From contig AQTY01000005.1 of the NCBI GenBank assembly GCA_000372225.1, forward strand, positions 1-64,000: DNA of 64,000 bases. Direction: 5' to 3'. Origin of the DNA: Candidatus Nitromaritima sp. SCGC AAA288-L16 (GTDB lineage Bacteria > Nitrospinota > Nitrospinia > Nitrospinales > VA-1). The number at the start of each line of letters is the position of its first letter. Within the stretch, counting starts at the first letter, position 1. Positions 18,883 through 29,836 of the stretch are shown in pieces. Made by a program: the position numbers and the translations under genes. The notes below the pieces were generated by a model that worked only from the letters and a program-made list of their open reading frames with translations, was not told the DNA's origin and searched no databases.

Positions 18883-20569
18883 CAGTAATAGCGCCAATTG
18901 ATGCAGAGGAAACCAGTTTCTCGTATTTTGCTAAAACACCTTTCTTATATTTTGGTGCAAGTGGTTTCCATTTTTCTTTTCGAAGTTTAATTTCTTCATC
19001 AGAAAGTATTGTATCAAGTACTCGGTTTTCAATATCTATAACTATTTTATCTCCTTCTTGAATTAACCCAATAACTCCACCTACCTGTGCTTCTGGTGCT
19101 ACATGACCCACAACGAGTCCGTGGGTACCTCCAGAAAACCTGCCATCAGTGATGAGGCCAACCTTGTCTCCGAGTCCTTTGCCGACAAGTGCTGACGTTG
19201 GCGCTAGCATTTCCCTCATCCCAGGACCTCCTTTAGGTCCTTCGTAACGTATAACTACAATGTCTCCATCAATAATTTGATCGTTAATGATCGCATCTAG
19301 GCATTCTTCTTCCGAATCAAAAACCCGTGCAGGGCCTTCGATCCTTCTAGTTTTGATTCCTGAAACTTTTGCGACAGAACCCTCCGGGCTTATATTGCCT
19401 TTTAGGATGACCAAGTGACCCTCTGGAGAAAGTGGATTTTCAATTGGGAGAATTATTTTTTGGCTTGGATTAGCTTGGTTCGAAACCTCTTTGAGGTTTT
19501 CTGATACAGTTTCTCCTGTGACCGTCATACAGTCTCCATGCAAAAGCCCCTTGTTTAGTAATATTTTCATTACTTGTGGAATGCCTCCAGCGCGATGAAG
19601 ATCGACGGTTACAAATTGACCTGATGGTTTAAGGTCACAAAAATGAGGAACTCTTTTCCTAATTATTTCAAAGTCATCAATTGTTAAATCTAGGTTCATG
19701 TAACTGGAGATAGCAAGAAGATGTAAAACGGCGTTTGTTGATCCACCTACGGCCATAACAACTGATATTGCGTTTTCAAAAGCTTCTCTTGTAAGAATAT
19801 CTTTTGGTGTGATGTTTTTTTCTAACATGGGGAAAAGGGCTTGAGCACTTTTTTGGGCGTTCAATTCTTTTTCCTTATCTTCATTTGACATTGTAGAGCT
19901 ATAAGGAAGGCTCATGCCCATTGCTTCAATTGCTGAAGACATCGTATTTGCAGTGTACATTCCCCCGCAAGAACCAAACCCTGGGCATGCATTTTTTTCT
20001 ATATCGGTTAGTTGATCATAGTTAATAGTACCAGCACTATGTTGTCCAACCGCTTCAAATGAACTGACAACTGTTAGATCTTTTCCATCAAGATGACCTG
20101 GCTTGATAGTTCCCCCATAAACAAAAATACTTGGGATATCTAGCCGAGCCATGGCGATGAGTGCGCCGGGCATATTTTTGTCGCATCCACCAACGCAAAT
20201 GACTGCATCCATATTAGCGCCACGACAAACCGCTTCAATGGAGTCAGCAATAACTTCACGGCTTACCAAAGAGCATTTCATTCCTTCCGTCCCCATGGAT
20301 ATCCCATCACTGACTGTAATTGTGCCAAACATTTGTGGCATTCCATTCGATCGTTTGATTTCAGACTTGGCCACATCAGCTAATTTTCCAAGACCCGCAT
20401 TGCAAGGAGTTACATCGCTTTGACCATTTGCTATGCCAATAATAGGTTTATTAAAATCATTGTCGTTGAAGCCAACCGCACGAAGCATGGCACGATTAGG
20501 GGAGCGCCTGTCACCTTGAGTGATGACACGGCTTTTACGATTTAAAGCGGGTTTAACCTCATCTGTCAT
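18875..20569 (-). CDS. ilvD: Dihydroxy-acid dehydratase
   Basis: The 564-residue protein is a full-length IlvD, which dehydrates 2,3-dihydroxy-isovalerate and -methylvalerate in valine, leucine and isoleucine synthesis. The Fe-S and metal motifs are visible: [22 protein letters not shown], and a C-terminal [11 protein letters not shown]. The N-terminal region with [14 protein letters not shown] is typical of the branch found in many non-enteric bacteria. It is the first gene of a two-gene run with the hypothetical gene ending at 17950, which it overlaps by 8 bp. Confidence 0.97.
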   Translation of the reverse strand: MTDEVKPALNRKSRVITQGDRRSPNRAMLRAVGFNDNDFNKPIIGIANGQSDVTPCNAGLGKLADVAKSEIKRSNGMPQMFGTITVSDGISMGTEGMKCSLVSREVIADSIEAVCRGANMDAVICVGGCDKNMPGALIAMARLDIPSIFVYGGTIKPGHLDGKDLTVVSSFEAVGQHSAGTINYDQLTDIEKNACPGFGSCGGMYTANTMSSAIEAMGMSLPYSSTMSNEDKEKELNAQKSAQALFPMLEKNITPKDILTREAFENAISVVMAVGGSTNAVLHLLAISSYMNLDLTIDDFEIIRKRVPHFCDLKPSGQFVTVDLHRAGGIPQVMKILLNKGLLHGDCMTVTGETVSENLKEVSNQANPSQKIILPIENPLSPEGHLVILKGNISPEGSVAKVSGIKTRRIEGPARVFDSEEECLDAIINDQIIDGDIVVIRYEGPKGGPGMREMLAPTSALVGKGLGDKVGLITDGRFSGGTHGLVVGHVAPEAQVGGVIGLIQEGDKIVIDIENRVLDTILSDEEIKLRKEKWKPLAPKYKKGVLAKYEKLVSSASIGAITDE

Positions 20570-20685
20570 GATTGGCTCCTCGGTGTTCTGTGAAGAAAAA
20601 AATCTAATTCGGTAAAATAAAAACGAGTCGGATTTTTCATCTTATAATGTTAGATCAAAATTTTAAACAAATTATTTCACTTGAA

Positions 20686-22308
20686 TCAGGAAACCCAATT
20701 GAGGCTCGGTGGACTTAGGTAACCAGATGACTCAACCACATGGACTACGGCACAAAATTGCAGGGAGGGCGCAGGTTTGATTTCTGCGTCTCCTTTATCA
20801 ATTTGAATTGTGTGTAAAAAAGGTACAAGTGGAGTTTTTTTATCACCTGGCCAGGTTTTTTGCCGTGTCCCATCAATTTCAAGAAACTGGGGTAACCGAT
20901 AGACTCGCTGGGCATACAAATAGTCCAGACGCAAAATATCTAAAGCTGCCGGATCTTTGTTTAGGGTAAATGTGTCATGAATGATTTTGTATTGTGCGTT
21001 TAGGGAATGAGGTTGATTAAATAAATTATTAGACTCCATGTGCTCAAGAAGTGAATTAAAGATATTTACTGCGGGTAGTTTTTTTAATAGGCGTTGAACA
21101 GTAAAGCGGAATCGTTTTGAGTTATAAAATATATCAAATACCTCTTCAAATTTTTTTAAATAATTCAATTGAGAAGCGGAAAGATCGTTGTTTGAAATAA
21201 ACTCATAAGGTGGTGTTGACTGATATTTATACCCATAATCAGTAATGATGTTTTTTATTGGTGCCCCTGGTAGAAACTTTAAAAAGCCTAACTGCAATTC
21301 ATGAGGTCGCAACATGCAGACCTCTTCAAATGATTTTAGAACATCATCTAAAGTTTCGCCTGGAAGGCCGAAAATGAGGTCACAATGAATATGGATTAGA
21401 TTTGAACTTATTAGGCGTTCTATAGCAGAAAATAGTTTTTTGTTGTTTTGTTTCCGCTTAATTTTTTCTTGCGAAGATTGATCGGTGGTCTGGACACCTA
21501 GTTCGAATTGGAACATGCCCTTCGGTACTGTTTCTAAAAAATCAAGTAGATCGTTAGTCAAGAGATCACCTACTACTTCAAAATGAAACGCTACACTTTC
21601 AAACTTTAATAACCAGCTCATTAGTTCCTTCATGTGGGAAGGTTTAAGGTTAAATGTGCGGTCAACAAACTTTATTTTTGTGACCCCTCCCTTTATTAAT
21701 AAGTTGATTTGTTGGTGTATCGTTCGGTCATCAAAAAAGCGCACAGTCTTATCCAAAGCAGAAAGACAGAAGGAACAGAGGTAGGGGCAACCTCGCGAGG
21801 TTTCTAGGTAAACTAGACGATTTTTAAGGTGAACTAGATCATCTTTTATATACGCGGGGGTCAGTTCGGGAAGATTCTCTCCATAAGATTCCCAGTCTTT
21901 TAGGATTTCATCAGAGGGAAGAGTTTTCTTTTGAAAGTGTTCAAGAAACTCAATCCATTTTTTTTCACCTTCCCCGGCGATGACTGTGTATTGGTCCGTT
22001 GAAGTTATATCAAAAGATACTTCAGGACCACCGATTACAATCCTTATTGAAGGGTCCTGTTTTTTTAGACGTTCAATAAGTTCGAAAGATTGTCCTCGGT
22101 TCCATATGTATATGCTGATTCCCAAAATATTAGGTTTTTTACTTAAAATTTCTGCTGCAATCTTCCATATGGGTTGACTGATTACGAATTCTTGGATCCA
22201 CACGTTATCAAATCCTTCATTTTTGGTAACGTTACGTAGGTAGCGAATACTCAATGAAGAATGAATAAATTTGGCGTTTAGCGTGACGAGACCAATGGAG
22301 AGTGGCAT
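20686..22308 (-). CDS. B12-binding-domain radical SAM protein (DUF4080-type)
   Basis: The 540-residue protein starts with a Rossmann-like domain (about 1-130) typical of the B12-binding radical SAM group. The radical SAM core follows with GCPYLCSFC (Cys174, Cys178, Cys181) for the 4Fe-4S cluster. Downstream LIFGLPGET and the C-terminal region resemble the DUF4080 subset. The exact substrate is not known; relatives include methyltransferases and methylthiotransferase-like enzymes. No classical DxHxxG cobalamin motif was found, so B12 may be bound base-off without that histidine, or not at all. It sits between ilvD and mutM. Confidence 0.88.
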   Translation of the reverse strand: MPLSIGLVTLNAKFIHSSLSIRYLRNVTKNEGFDNVWIQEFVISQPIWKIAAEILSKKPNILGISIYIWNRGQSFELIERLKKQDPSIRIVIGGPEVSFDITSTDQYTVIAGEGEKKWIEFLEHFQKKTLPSDEILKDWESYGENLPELTPAYIKDDLVHLKNRLVYLETSRGCPYLCSFCLSALDKTVRFFDDRTIHQQINLLIKGGVTKIKFVDRTFNLKPSHMKELMSWLLKFESVAFHFEVVGDLLTNDLLDFLETVPKGMFQFELGVQTTDQSSQEKIKRKQNNKKLFSAIERLISSNLIHIHCDLIFGLPGETLDDVLKSFEEVCMLRPHELQLGFLKFLPGAPIKNIITDYGYKYQSTPPYEFISNNDLSASQLNYLKKFEEVFDIFYNSKRFRFTVQRLLKKLPAVNIFNSLLEHMESNNLFNQPHSLNAQYKIIHDTFTLNKDPAALDILRLDYLYAQRVYRLPQFLEIDGTRQKTWPGDKKTPLVPFLHTIQIDKGDAEIKPAPSLQFCAVVHVVESSGYLSPPSLNWVS

Positions 22309-22381
22309 GTAAATTAATTTTTATATTGAATTAAAAACCTATTTTAGAATTCTTGGGTGATGGAAGCAAGAGAGAGATGTT

Positions 22382-23203
22382 TTAGGACTTCTGACATGTC
22401 TTGCAGTAAAATGTTGAGCGTGCAGATTGAATAATTCTTTTGATGGGTTCGCCGCACGCAAGACATGGTTCGGTTTCTTTTCCATAAACTGCGAGGCTAA
22501 ATTTATAGTAACCTTGGTTCCCGTCGGTACTATGAAAATCTCGAAGGGTGGTGCCTCCTGCGGCAATACTTTTTTGTATGATATCACGGAGATTCGATAG
22601 TATTAGAGTCCATTGGGAAGAATTGATTCTTCGTGCGATTTTCTTTGGAGAGATTCTTGCTGCAAATAAGGTTTCGCAAGCGTATATATTGCCCACTCCA
22701 GCGATACGCTTAGAATCCATCAGGAAATTTTTTATAGAAACCTTTTTGCATTTTTTAGCAAGCAGTTTCATTTTGGTAGGAGTTATTTCTTTCCCTAGAG
22801 GGTCTGGTCCTATGCTGTTCAAAAGAGGATGTCCTTGACCATTTGGCACCCATAGCAGACAGCCGAAACGACGAGGATCAATATAGTGAAGGTATACATC
22901 CGGATCAAATTTAAAGATTGCATGTGTATGTTTTTCAATTAGTTCCATCGAAGGAGCTTGAGTGAATCTTCCGCTCATTCCTAGATGAATTAATAGTGCT
23001 CCATCGTGTACGTGCAAGAGAATGTATTTCCCTTTTCTTGTAACTTTGGACACAGTTTGATTTATTAAACCTTTACGAATTTTTGTTAAGGGAATAGGGA
23101 AGCGGAGGTTTTTTCTTAAGAACGTAAGTTCCAGTAGGCGTTTATTAAGAACCAGAGATGCGAGTGCCCGCTTTAAAGTTTCTACTTCTGGTAGTTCGGG
23201 CAT
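22382..23203 (-). CDS. mutM: Formamidopyrimidine-DNA glycosylase
   Basis: The 273-residue protein begins MPELPEVET, so the catalytic Pro2 and Glu3 are in place. A C-terminal zinc finger shows CLACGEPIKR and FYCKTCQ, and the H2TH region contains VGNIYACE. It removes oxidised purines such as 8-oxoguanine from DNA and nicks the backbone. Length is normal. It lies between the radical SAM gene and grpE on the same strand. Confidence 0.96.
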   Translation of the reverse strand: MPELPEVETLKRALASLVLNKRLLELTFLRKNLRFPIPLTKIRKGLINQTVSKVTRKGKYILLHVHDGALLIHLGMSGRFTQAPSMELIEKHTHAIFKFDPDVYLHYIDPRRFGCLLWVPNGQGHPLLNSIGPDPLGKEITPTKMKLLAKKCKKVSIKNFLMDSKRIAGVGNIYACETLFAARISPKKIARRINSSQWTLILSNLRDIIQKSIAAGGTTLRDFHSTDGNQGYYKFSLAVYGKETEPCLACGEPIKRIIQSARSTFYCKTCQKS

Positions 23204-23289
23204 ATACGAAAATCGTTTATGGTTTTAATGAGAATGAAAGACAAAATTAACTTTTGTGAGGTTTTTGGCGAGATGAAATTTCGCAAAAA

Positions 23290-23952
23290 TTAATCGGTTG
23301 GACTTTCTTCTTTATCGGGGCTTTCTTCTGGCTTTTTTGTTAACACTTCCTCCGACTCTAGTGATGGTTTTTTAGATATTACAACCTGTGACGGTCGGAT
23401 GACTCTATTATTGATCATGTACCCTTTAACAAATTGACTGATAATAGTATTTTCTTCGTGTTCACTAGACTCTTCGCTAGTTAATACTTCATGGATCATT
23501 GGGTCAAATTTTTCCCCAATAGCCTCAATCGGCTCGACTCTCTCTTTTTCTAGAAAAGAACTAAATTGCTTGAGTATCATTTCAAGCCCTTCCTTTAAAC
23601 TTTTGATGTCATTGGAAGGATCCCCGAGCGCACGTTCAAAGTTATCAAAAATGGGGAGTAACTCCTTAAATAAACGCTCATTTGCATACTGGGAAAATTC
23701 CTCTTTCTCCCGAGATAGTCTCTTTCTAAAATTATCTGTTTCGGCTTGAAGGCGGACAAATTTGTCTTTTTGCTCTGTTAGTTCATTTTTTGCGTCCAGT
23801 AGATCTTTTTCAAGAATTTTCACAGGATCAAGTTCAACTAGGTCATTCTCTTCTTCTGTTCCATTCTCGTCAATTGACACCTCAGATTCGATCTCTGTTT
23901 CAATTTCAATACTTTCATTGGCAACGACTGGCTTTTTCTTTTTCTTGCTCAT
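23290..23952 (-). CDS. grpE: Nucleotide exchange factor GrpE
   Basis: The 220-residue protein has an acidic, low-complexity N-terminus, a long coiled coil (about 50-100) and the C-terminal beta domain. Recognisable motifs include LPIFDNFERAL, KEGLEMILKQF and PMIHEVLTSEES. GrpE releases ADP from DnaK in the Hsp70 cycle. It follows hrcA with a 4-bp ATGA overlap, the usual hrcA-grpE arrangement, but dnaK and dnaJ are not next to it here. A DnaJ-like variant is encoded at 47666-48595. Confidence 0.95.
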   Translation of the reverse strand: MSKKKKKPVVANESIEIETEIESEVSIDENGTEEENDLVELDPVKILEKDLLDAKNELTEQKDKFVRLQAETDNFRKRLSREKEEFSQYANERLFKELLPIFDNFERALGDPSNDIKSLKEGLEMILKQFSSFLEKERVEPIEAIGEKFDPMIHEVLTSEESSEHEENTIISQFVKGYMINNRVIRPSQVVISKKPSLESEEVLTKKPEESPDKEESPTD

Positions 23953-25013
23953 ATAATTTTTTTGTACTCCATTTTTCTTTCTGATAATAGTTTGGAAACT
24001 TTTTTAGCGGTGTGGTTGACAACTGAAATTATATTTTTATAATCCATGCGTTTTGGACCAAATACAGCGATTGTTCCCATTTTATCTTCATCAAGGCCAT
24101 AATTATTAGCAATCAAACTACACCCGCTCATCTCCTCGTCACTATTTTCCGTACCAATAAGAACTGTCAATCCATCCTGCTGAAGGCACGAATCTAATAG
24201 CCTGATTAGCTTAGTTTTTTCTTCAAGAGTTTTAAACAAGGTTTTTATTTTTTCAAGATCTACAGTGAATTCAGGTTGATTAAAGATGTTCAACTTTCCT
24301 TCGACGAGTAGGGTCTCATTTTCATTTTCTTCATTGAAAACCTTCTTAGAAAGTTCCATGGCCTGATTAGTTAGCTGATTATAATGTTCTTTTTCACTTC
24401 TGATGCGACGCATCAAATCAGCACGAATTGCCTTTATGGTTTTTCCACTAAACTCTTCGTTAAGATATTTTGATATAGATGTTAGTTGTTCCTGCGTTAC
24501 CTCTTTTTCAATTGGGATTATTTTATTTTGAATTACTCCTAGTTCTGAATAAAAAACAGCGAGAGCTTCCCGTAACCCGACTTTTGTGAATTGAATGTGG
24601 TGGAAGCGAGTGTTTGAAAAGGTTGGTAGCATTACGAGCCCGGTTTGATGAGAACTTTCGGATACTTGACTGCATGCGGTTTCTAAAACCTCATCAAAAC
24701 TTTGATTTGTGGATAAGCGCTCATCGTCTTCGGGTAAAACGTTTAGATTTTCCAGGTTGGGAAAACCTGTAATATGATTTACAAAGAAACGATATCCTTG
24801 ATCAGTTGGAATTCTCCCAGCTGATCTGTGAGGCTGATGTAAGTATCCCATCTCTTCAAGATCGGACATCACGTTTCGGATTGTTGCGGGACTTAGTTTG
24901 TTGAAGTGACTTTTAGCCAGTGAGCGGGATCCAACCGGCTCGGCTTTTTCTATATGATCCTGAACAAGTTCTAATAGTATTGATTGGCTTCTTTCATCGA
25001 GTGCGGGAACCAT
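23949..25013 (-). CDS. hrcA: Heat-inducible transcription repressor HrcA
   Basis: The 354-residue protein has an N-terminal winged-helix domain (about 5-75) with LSPATIRNVMSDLEEMGYL, followed by the GAF-like and coiled-coil regions of HrcA. HrcA represses heat-shock operons by binding CIRCE inverted repeats. I searched the upstream 160 bp by eye and saw no CIRCE element, so autoregulation is not evident. It overlaps grpE by 4 bp. Confidence 0.94.
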   Translation of the reverse strand: MVPALDERSQSILLELVQDHIEKAEPVGSRSLAKSHFNKLSPATIRNVMSDLEEMGYLHQPHRSAGRIPTDQGYRFFVNHITGFPNLENLNVLPEDDERLSTNQSFDEVLETACSQVSESSHQTGLVMLPTFSNTRFHHIQFTKVGLREALAVFYSELGVIQNKIIPIEKEVTQEQLTSISKYLNEEFSGKTIKAIRADLMRRIRSEKEHYNQLTNQAMELSKKVFNEENENETLLVEGKLNIFNQPEFTVDLEKIKTLFKTLEEKTKLIRLLDSCLQQDGLTVLIGTENSDEEMSGCSLIANNYGLDEDKMGTIAVFGPKRMDYKNIISVVNHTAKKVSKLLSERKMEYKKII

Positions 25014-25176
25014 AGATCTGTTTGTTTAGTTAAGTGAGCGAAGTTTTATTAGAGAAACTATCAAGAGGATATTCGGTTGTCAATAATCTTAAAAATTCTT
25101 AATTATTACGGTTTTTAATTATAGGTAAATTATTTTATATACACTTTTTAAAGTTGTGAATCCTTTTAAAAGGACA

Positions 25177-26058
25177 TTATTCAACAATCTGGGTTCCTAT
25201 TCCTTCCTCAGTAAATAACTCTAAGAGGAGTGCGTGTTTGATGCGCCCATCAATTATGTGAGTTTTTGGGACACCTGATTTTAAGGAATCAAGGCAGCAT
25301 ATTACTTTGGGTAGCATCCCATCACGGATGACTCCTGACTTGACTAGCTTATTAGCTTCTTTTCGAGTGAGTTCTGCTATAAGGGTGCCGTTTTTTCCCT
25401 GAACTCCTTCGGTGTCTGTCATCAGCACAAGCTTTTCAGCTTGCAGTGCAGATGCGATAGCAGCTGCAACGAAGTCTGCATTGATGTTAAGCGTTTCCCC
25501 ATTTTCTCCCTTGCCTATTGGAGCAATAACGGGTATGAATTCATGTTGATCTAGCACTTCCAGTATCCTAGGATTTATTTTGGTTATTTCACCGACCAGT
25601 CCCATGTCGATAATTTCTGGTCGGTCTGTTTCTGGAGAGTGTTTGATTCGTTTAAGTTTCTTGGCATGAATTAGATCGCCATCTTTTCCTGAAATCCCTA
25701 CAGCATTCCCACCGTGTCGGTTGATTAGTGAAACTATTTCTTTGTTAACTTTTCCACCGAGCACCATTTCAACTACGTCGATCATGTCCTTATTAGTAAC
25801 TCGTTGCCCATCGATGAACTGAGATGGAATGCCTAGGGCATCTAAAGTTTTTCCTATTTGAGGCCCGCCTCCATGTACAATCACGGGGTTAATACCAGTA
25901 TATTTCATCATGACAATATCCTGAGCGAAGCCTTCCTTTAGTTGATCGGAGGACATTGCGCTGCCGCCGTACTTAATTACGACGGTTTTCCCATAAAAAT
26001 TCTTGATGAAGGGAAGAGCCTCAAGAAGAGTCTCTGCTTTTTGAATGCGTTTTTTCAT
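25177..26058 (-). CDS. argB: Acetylglutamate kinase
   Basis: The 293-residue amino acid kinase phosphorylates N-acetylglutamate, the second step of arginine synthesis. The nucleotide-binding motif VIKYGGSAM, the HGGGPQIG glutamate-binding loop, and the C-terminal GVIRDGMLPKV are clear. It follows hslU with a 9-bp gap. An argG gene begins near the right edge of the window, but the two are unlinked. Confidence 0.96.
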   Translation of the reverse strand: MKKRIQKAETLLEALPFIKNFYGKTVVIKYGGSAMSSDQLKEGFAQDIVMMKYTGINPVIVHGGGPQIGKTLDALGIPSQFIDGQRVTNKDMIDVVEMVLGGKVNKEIVSLINRHGGNAVGISGKDGDLIHAKKLKRIKHSPETDRPEIIDMGLVGEITKINPRILEVLDQHEFIPVIAPIGKGENGETLNINADFVAAAIASALQAEKLVLMTDTEGVQGKNGTLIAELTRKEANKLVKSGVIRDGMLPKVICCLDSLKSGVPKTHIIDGRIKHALLLELFTEEGIGTQIVE

Positions 26059-26067
26059 TAGGTGGTG

Positions 26068-27474
26068 TTAAAGAATGTAACGACTCAGATCTTCGTCTTG
26101 AATTATGCTGTCCAATTTTTCCCGGACTTTTTCTCTGTCAAGTATTATTGTTTGCCCAGACAAATCTGGGGCGTCGAAAGATATGTCTTCCAGAAGTTTT
26201 TCAATGACTGTCTGGAGTCGCCTTGCACCAATATTTTCTGTTCGTGTGTTAACAGTTGCTGACATTTTAGCAATCTCACTAACGGCTTCATCAGTGAATT
26301 CAAGCTTTATATCTTCGGTTTTAAGAAGAGCTATGTATTGCTTGATTAGAGCATTATCAGGTTCTGTAAGAATGCGAACAAAATCTTGTTCCGTAAGTGA
26401 ATCCAGTTCGACACGAATGGGGAATCGTCCTTGGAATTCTGGTATAAGGTCGGAAGGTTTGGACGAATGGAACGCCCCTGCCGAAATAAACAGGATATGG
26501 TCAGTTTTGACGATGCCGTATCGAGTATTAATAGAGGATCCTTCTACGATAGGCAATAAATCTCGCTGTACGCCTTCACGAGATACATCCGGCCCTTGAC
26601 CTCCCTGGCGCCCGGCAATTTTGTCTATCTCATCAATGAAAATGATACCGTTTTTTTCTGTCCGCTCGAGAGCTTCCTGAGTAGCTTTGTCGTGATCAAT
26701 GAGCTTGTCTGCTTCTTGGCGGCAGAGCACTTTAAAAGCTTCGGGAGTTTTCATTTTCTTTGTTTTTGTTTTTTTAGGCATTATAGAGCCCAGCATGTCT
26801 TTTATGTTACTTCCCATGTCTTCCATACCACCACCAAAAACTTCAACCATAGGACCAGGATTTTCTTGTGTCTCGACTTCAACCATACGTTCATCAAAGC
26901 GACCTTCTTTTATGTAGGCTGCAAATTTTTCACGAGTACTGTTGTAGTGCTGTTTTCCTAGGGCATCTGAGTCTGGGTCATCTTTTGGACTTTTTTGTCC
27001 TGCTGGTGGAGGTAAAAGAAGGTCTATTAATCTCTCTTCAGCTAGTACCCGAGCCTTTTCTCGGACTTCTTTTTCCATTTCTTCTTTTACCATGTTTTTG
27101 CTAAGTTCTACTAAGTCACGAACCATGGATTCTACATCACGTCCTACATAGCCTACCTCTGTATATTTTGATGCTTCAACTTTTATGAATGGTGAATTAG
27201 CTAGTTTGGCTAAACGCCGGGCTATTTCTGTTTTTCCAACACCAGTAGGACCGATCATCAGTATATTTTTTGGGGCTACTTCATCGCGGATATCTTCAGG
27301 TAATTGTTGGCTTCGCCATCGGTTGCGAAGGGCAATAGCTACCGCTCTTTTAGCTTTATTTTGCCCTACGATAAATTTTTCAAGTTCTGCTACTATCTCT
27401 TTTGGTGTTAAAGATGCAACAAACGCATCGTGCGGAATTTGTTCTTTAAGGGATGTGTTAGTGAATGTATCCAT
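26068..27474 (-). CDS. hslU: HslU, ATPase subunit of the HslUV protease
   Basis: The 468-residue AAA+ protein has the Walker [10 protein letters not shown], the pore GYVGRD loop and Walker [10 protein letters not shown]. The inserted I-domain and the C-terminal helix ending LSRYIL, which docks into HslV, are both present. It unfolds substrates for HslV. It follows hslV by 3 bp, and xerC lies upstream, the usual xerC-hslV-hslU order. Confidence 0.97.
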   Translation of the reverse strand: MDTFTNTSLKEQIPHDAFVASLTPKEIVAELEKFIVGQNKAKRAVAIALRNRWRSQQLPEDIRDEVAPKNILMIGPTGVGKTEIARRLAKLANSPFIKVEASKYTEVGYVGRDVESMVRDLVELSKNMVKEEMEKEVREKARVLAEERLIDLLLPPPAGQKSPKDDPDSDALGKQHYNSTREKFAAYIKEGRFDERMVEVETQENPGPMVEVFGGGMEDMGSNIKDMLGSIMPKKTKTKKMKTPEAFKVLCRQEADKLIDHDKATQEALERTEKNGIIFIDEIDKIAGRQGGQGPDVSREGVQRDLLPIVEGSSINTRYGIVKTDHILFISAGAFHSSKPSDLIPEFQGRFPIRVELDSLTEQDFVRILTEPDNALIKQYIALLKTEDIKLEFTDEAVSEIAKMSATVNTRTENIGARRLQTVIEKLLEDISFDAPDLSGQTIILDREKVREKLDSIIQDEDLSRYIL

Positions 27475-27477
27475 AAT

Positions 27478-28002
27478 CTATAATTCTTCTATAGTAAGAT
27501 TTGAGTTTGTGTAAACGCAGACCGACTGGGCGATATCCATAGACTCTTCAACAATTTCTCGAGCATTGAGTTGAGAGTGTTTGAGCAAGGCTTTTGCAGC
27601 TGATTGAGCAAACATACCCCCAGAACCGATAGCAAGTATGCCATCATCTGCTTCGATAACATCTCCGTTCCCAGAAATAAGAAACGAATGGTCCTTGTCG
27701 GCTACTATTAGCATGGCTTCAAGGCGGCGCAGTAACTTATCAGTGCGCCAGTCTTTGGCTAACTCTACAGCCGAACGGGGTAGATTTCCTTGGAACTTTT
27801 CCAGCTTTTCTTCGAAGCGAGCGAACAAGGAGAATGCGTCTGCCGTGGCACCAGCAAATCCGCCAATAACCTTATCACTATACATACGTCGAACTTTATT
27901 TGCAGAGTGTTTCATAATGGTACTGCCGACACTGACCTGGCCGTCTCCTCCCATAACAACACGCCCGTTATGCCTTACAGCGATGATAGTTGTACCACGC
28001 AT
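27478..28002 (-). CDS. hslV: HslV, peptidase subunit of the HslUV protease
   Basis: The 174-residue proteasome-like protein begins [10 protein letters not shown]. Processing after Gly3 would expose the catalytic N-terminal threonine. GGDGQVS and [11 protein letters not shown] are the typical HslV motifs. It assembles as a double hexamer with HslU caps in the cytoplasm. It lies between xerC (46 bp) and hslU (3 bp) in the same direction. Confidence 0.97.
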   Translation of the reverse strand: MRGTTIIAVRHNGRVVMGGDGQVSVGSTIMKHSANKVRRMYSDKVIGGFAGATADAFSLFARFEEKLEKFQGNLPRSAVELAKDWRTDKLLRRLEAMLIVADKDHSFLISGNGDVIEADDGILAIGSGGMFAQSAAKALLKHSQLNAREIVEESMDIAQSVCVYTNSNLTIEEL

Positions 28003-28048
28003 TATCGATTCCTAATTATAGTATGAGGAGTTATTTTACTTAGGCTTC

Positions 28049-29011
28049 TTACTTTATAACAACTGTTGGTGAATGACCAGAAGTTCTTGGTTCCATTCTT
28101 GCTCTCGGATGCGCTTTATCATAAGTTTCTATCAGTCGGTCAACCGTAAGGTGGGTGTATTTCTGAGTGGTCGATAGGCTGGAATGCCCGAGCATTTCTT
28201 GGATTGCCCGTAAGTCTGCACCTGCTTCTAGCATGTGAGTCGCAAAAGTGTGGCGCAATGAGTGTGGGGAAATATTTTTTGGAAAATTATTAGCTTGGAT
28301 ATACTGGCTCATTATTTTCCGTACACCTCTAGTCGAAATAGTTTGGCCACGTTGGTTTAAAAATAATCCGAGTGAAGATGAAGTCGGGTTCTTGTTTTTT
28401 ATATGTTCGGCTCTGAACTTTAAATAGCATTTAATAATTTTGGTGGTTTTTTTGCCGAGAGGCAATAGCCTTTCTTTGTTCCCTTTGCCTAATACCTTCA
28501 CAGTTCGTTGTTCTATTTTTAAATCCTCTAGTGATAACCTAACCAATTCGCTTATACGAATTCCCGTATCATAAAACATTTCAAAGATGGCTTTATCTCG
28601 AGCCCCTACAAACGAGTTAGCTTTAGGGAGTTCTAACAAGCGAAAAACCTCATCAATCGATAGATAAGACGGAAGTCTGTTTGTCTTTTTTGGCACGGGA
28701 ATGGTCTTTATAATATTTGTCTTAATATGACCTTCACGACATAGAAATTTAAAAAAGGAGCTCAAGGTGGATAGCTTTCGCCCCATGGATGCACCAGAGT
28801 GGGACTTTTCGTAGAGTCTGCCCATAAAAGATCGAATTGCCAGTCGATCGATCTGTTCGATTTGGATTTTGGAATTAGTGCAGGCATGCCCAGTTTCTTT
28901 TAGAAATATTTCAAATTGGATAAGATCATTGAGGTAGGCGGAGATTGTATGAGGGGACGCGTCCTTTTCTCCAATCAGATACTCCTCAAATTTATCGACT
29001 AGTTTTCGCAT
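28049..29011 (-). CDS. xerC: Tyrosine recombinase XerC
   Basis: I start the gene at ATG 29011, which has a good AGGAG 7 nt upstream, rather than at the longer frame start at 29059. This gives 320 residues. The N-terminal SAM-like domain is followed by the catalytic domain with the full set of residues: Arg in DTGIRISEL, Lys in LGKGNKER, HSLRH, GHSSLSTTQ and Tyr in KYTH. XerC/XerD resolve chromosome dimers at dif. The link to hslVU favours a housekeeping Xer role over a mobile-element integrase. Confidence 0.93.
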   Translation of the reverse strand: MRKLVDKFEEYLIGEKDASPHTISAYLNDLIQFEIFLKETGHACTNSKIQIEQIDRLAIRSFMGRLYEKSHSGASMGRKLSTLSSFFKFLCREGHIKTNIIKTIPVPKKTNRLPSYLSIDEVFRLLELPKANSFVGARDKAIFEMFYDTGIRISELVRLSLEDLKIEQRTVKVLGKGNKERLLPLGKKTTKIIKCYLKFRAEHIKNKNPTSSSLGLFLNQRGQTISTRGVRKIMSQYIQANNFPKNISPHSLRHTFATHMLEAGADLRAIQEMLGHSSLSTTQKYTHLTVDRLIETYDKAHPRARMEPRTSGHSPTVVIK

Positions 29012-29169
29012 GTATAACTCCTTTAATATCAATTTATAAGCTAGTGCACGTAAAGTCAAGTTGGATCAAGTCTCGCTCTGTTGTGAGAGATTAAGAACTT
29101 CCGTTTTCACGTTTAAGGGGTTATGGTCTATATTTGATTATCGGATTAATTTTTTTAGGGTAGTGAAAT

Positions 29170-29715
29170 ATGAATAGTGACGAGCAGATGCGACGGGCTC
29201 AGGCAAACTTTAAAACTATTACTGATATTAAGGATAAACTTGAAATTTTGGAAGAGCATGTCGAGTCACGTAAAGAAGCTCTTGAAGAAGAAATAGAGGA
29301 AAGCCTAAATGAGGCAATTCGAAATGCACGTGACTGCTTGGAGAAGATACAGGAGAATATAGAACCTAAACTGGAAAAAATAATTCGGGAAAGGTTGGAT
29401 ATCTTAAAAGTAAAAATGGACCGGTTTACGGAAGAGGGGCTTGGTGCGCTTCATAAGGAAATCAAAAAACAAACACCTATTCTTACGCAAAAGATATTAG
29501 AGGAGGTTGATGGATTAGTCGCGTCTAAATTGATTGCAGTCCGCGATGAACTTTCTCAGTCGATAAATCAAAAAATACAAGCTGAGGCAAAGAAATTTTT
29601 GTCTGAGGATAAAATAGAAATGGAAAAGAAATATGCCAAGCTGTGGAGAGTATGCTTTATCGCTTTGGGATTTTCTTTAACAGCATTTGGAGTGGTTCTG
29701 CTGGTCAATTTATGA
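29170..29715 (+). CDS. Tail-anchored coiled-coil protein, function unknown
   Basis: The 181-residue protein is almost all heptad-patterned, charged helix (about 15-155), ending in one transmembrane segment (about 160-181) with no residues beyond it. It therefore probably sits in the cytoplasm attached by its tail. No catalytic motif is seen. An upstream GGTAGTG sits a short distance before the ATG. It is divergent from xerC and not obviously part of an operon. Confidence 0.75.
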   Translation: MNSDEQMRRAQANFKTITDIKDKLEILEEHVESRKEALEEEIEESLNEAIRNARDCLEKIQENIEPKLEKIIRERLDILKVKMDRFTEEGLGALHKEIKKQTPILTQKILEEVDGLVASKLIAVRDELSQSINQKIQAEAKKFLSEDKIEMEKKYAKLWRVCFIALGFSLTAFGVVLLVNL

Positions 29716-29836
29716 GCCATTGAAATCATTAAAAGTAATAAGCTAGGGTAGCAGGGGCGCCTTTCAAAATACTTTGATAATTTGCAACACCATCTATTTT
29801 TAAGCTTTAGGAAACAATTTTTTGGTCGGGCTATCT

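Noticed and set aside
24949..25176. Possible CIRCE operator near hrcA
   Set aside because: No TTAGCACTC-type inverted repeat was found on either strand of this spacer.
26105..27514. Several plus-strand frames opposite hslU
   Set aside because: Low-complexity antisense frames of a conserved gene; no start sites or motifs of their own.
28049..29059. Tyrosine recombinase as sign of a mobile element
   Set aside because: Its linkage to hslVU and length fit the housekeeping XerC; no att repeats or cargo are seen.
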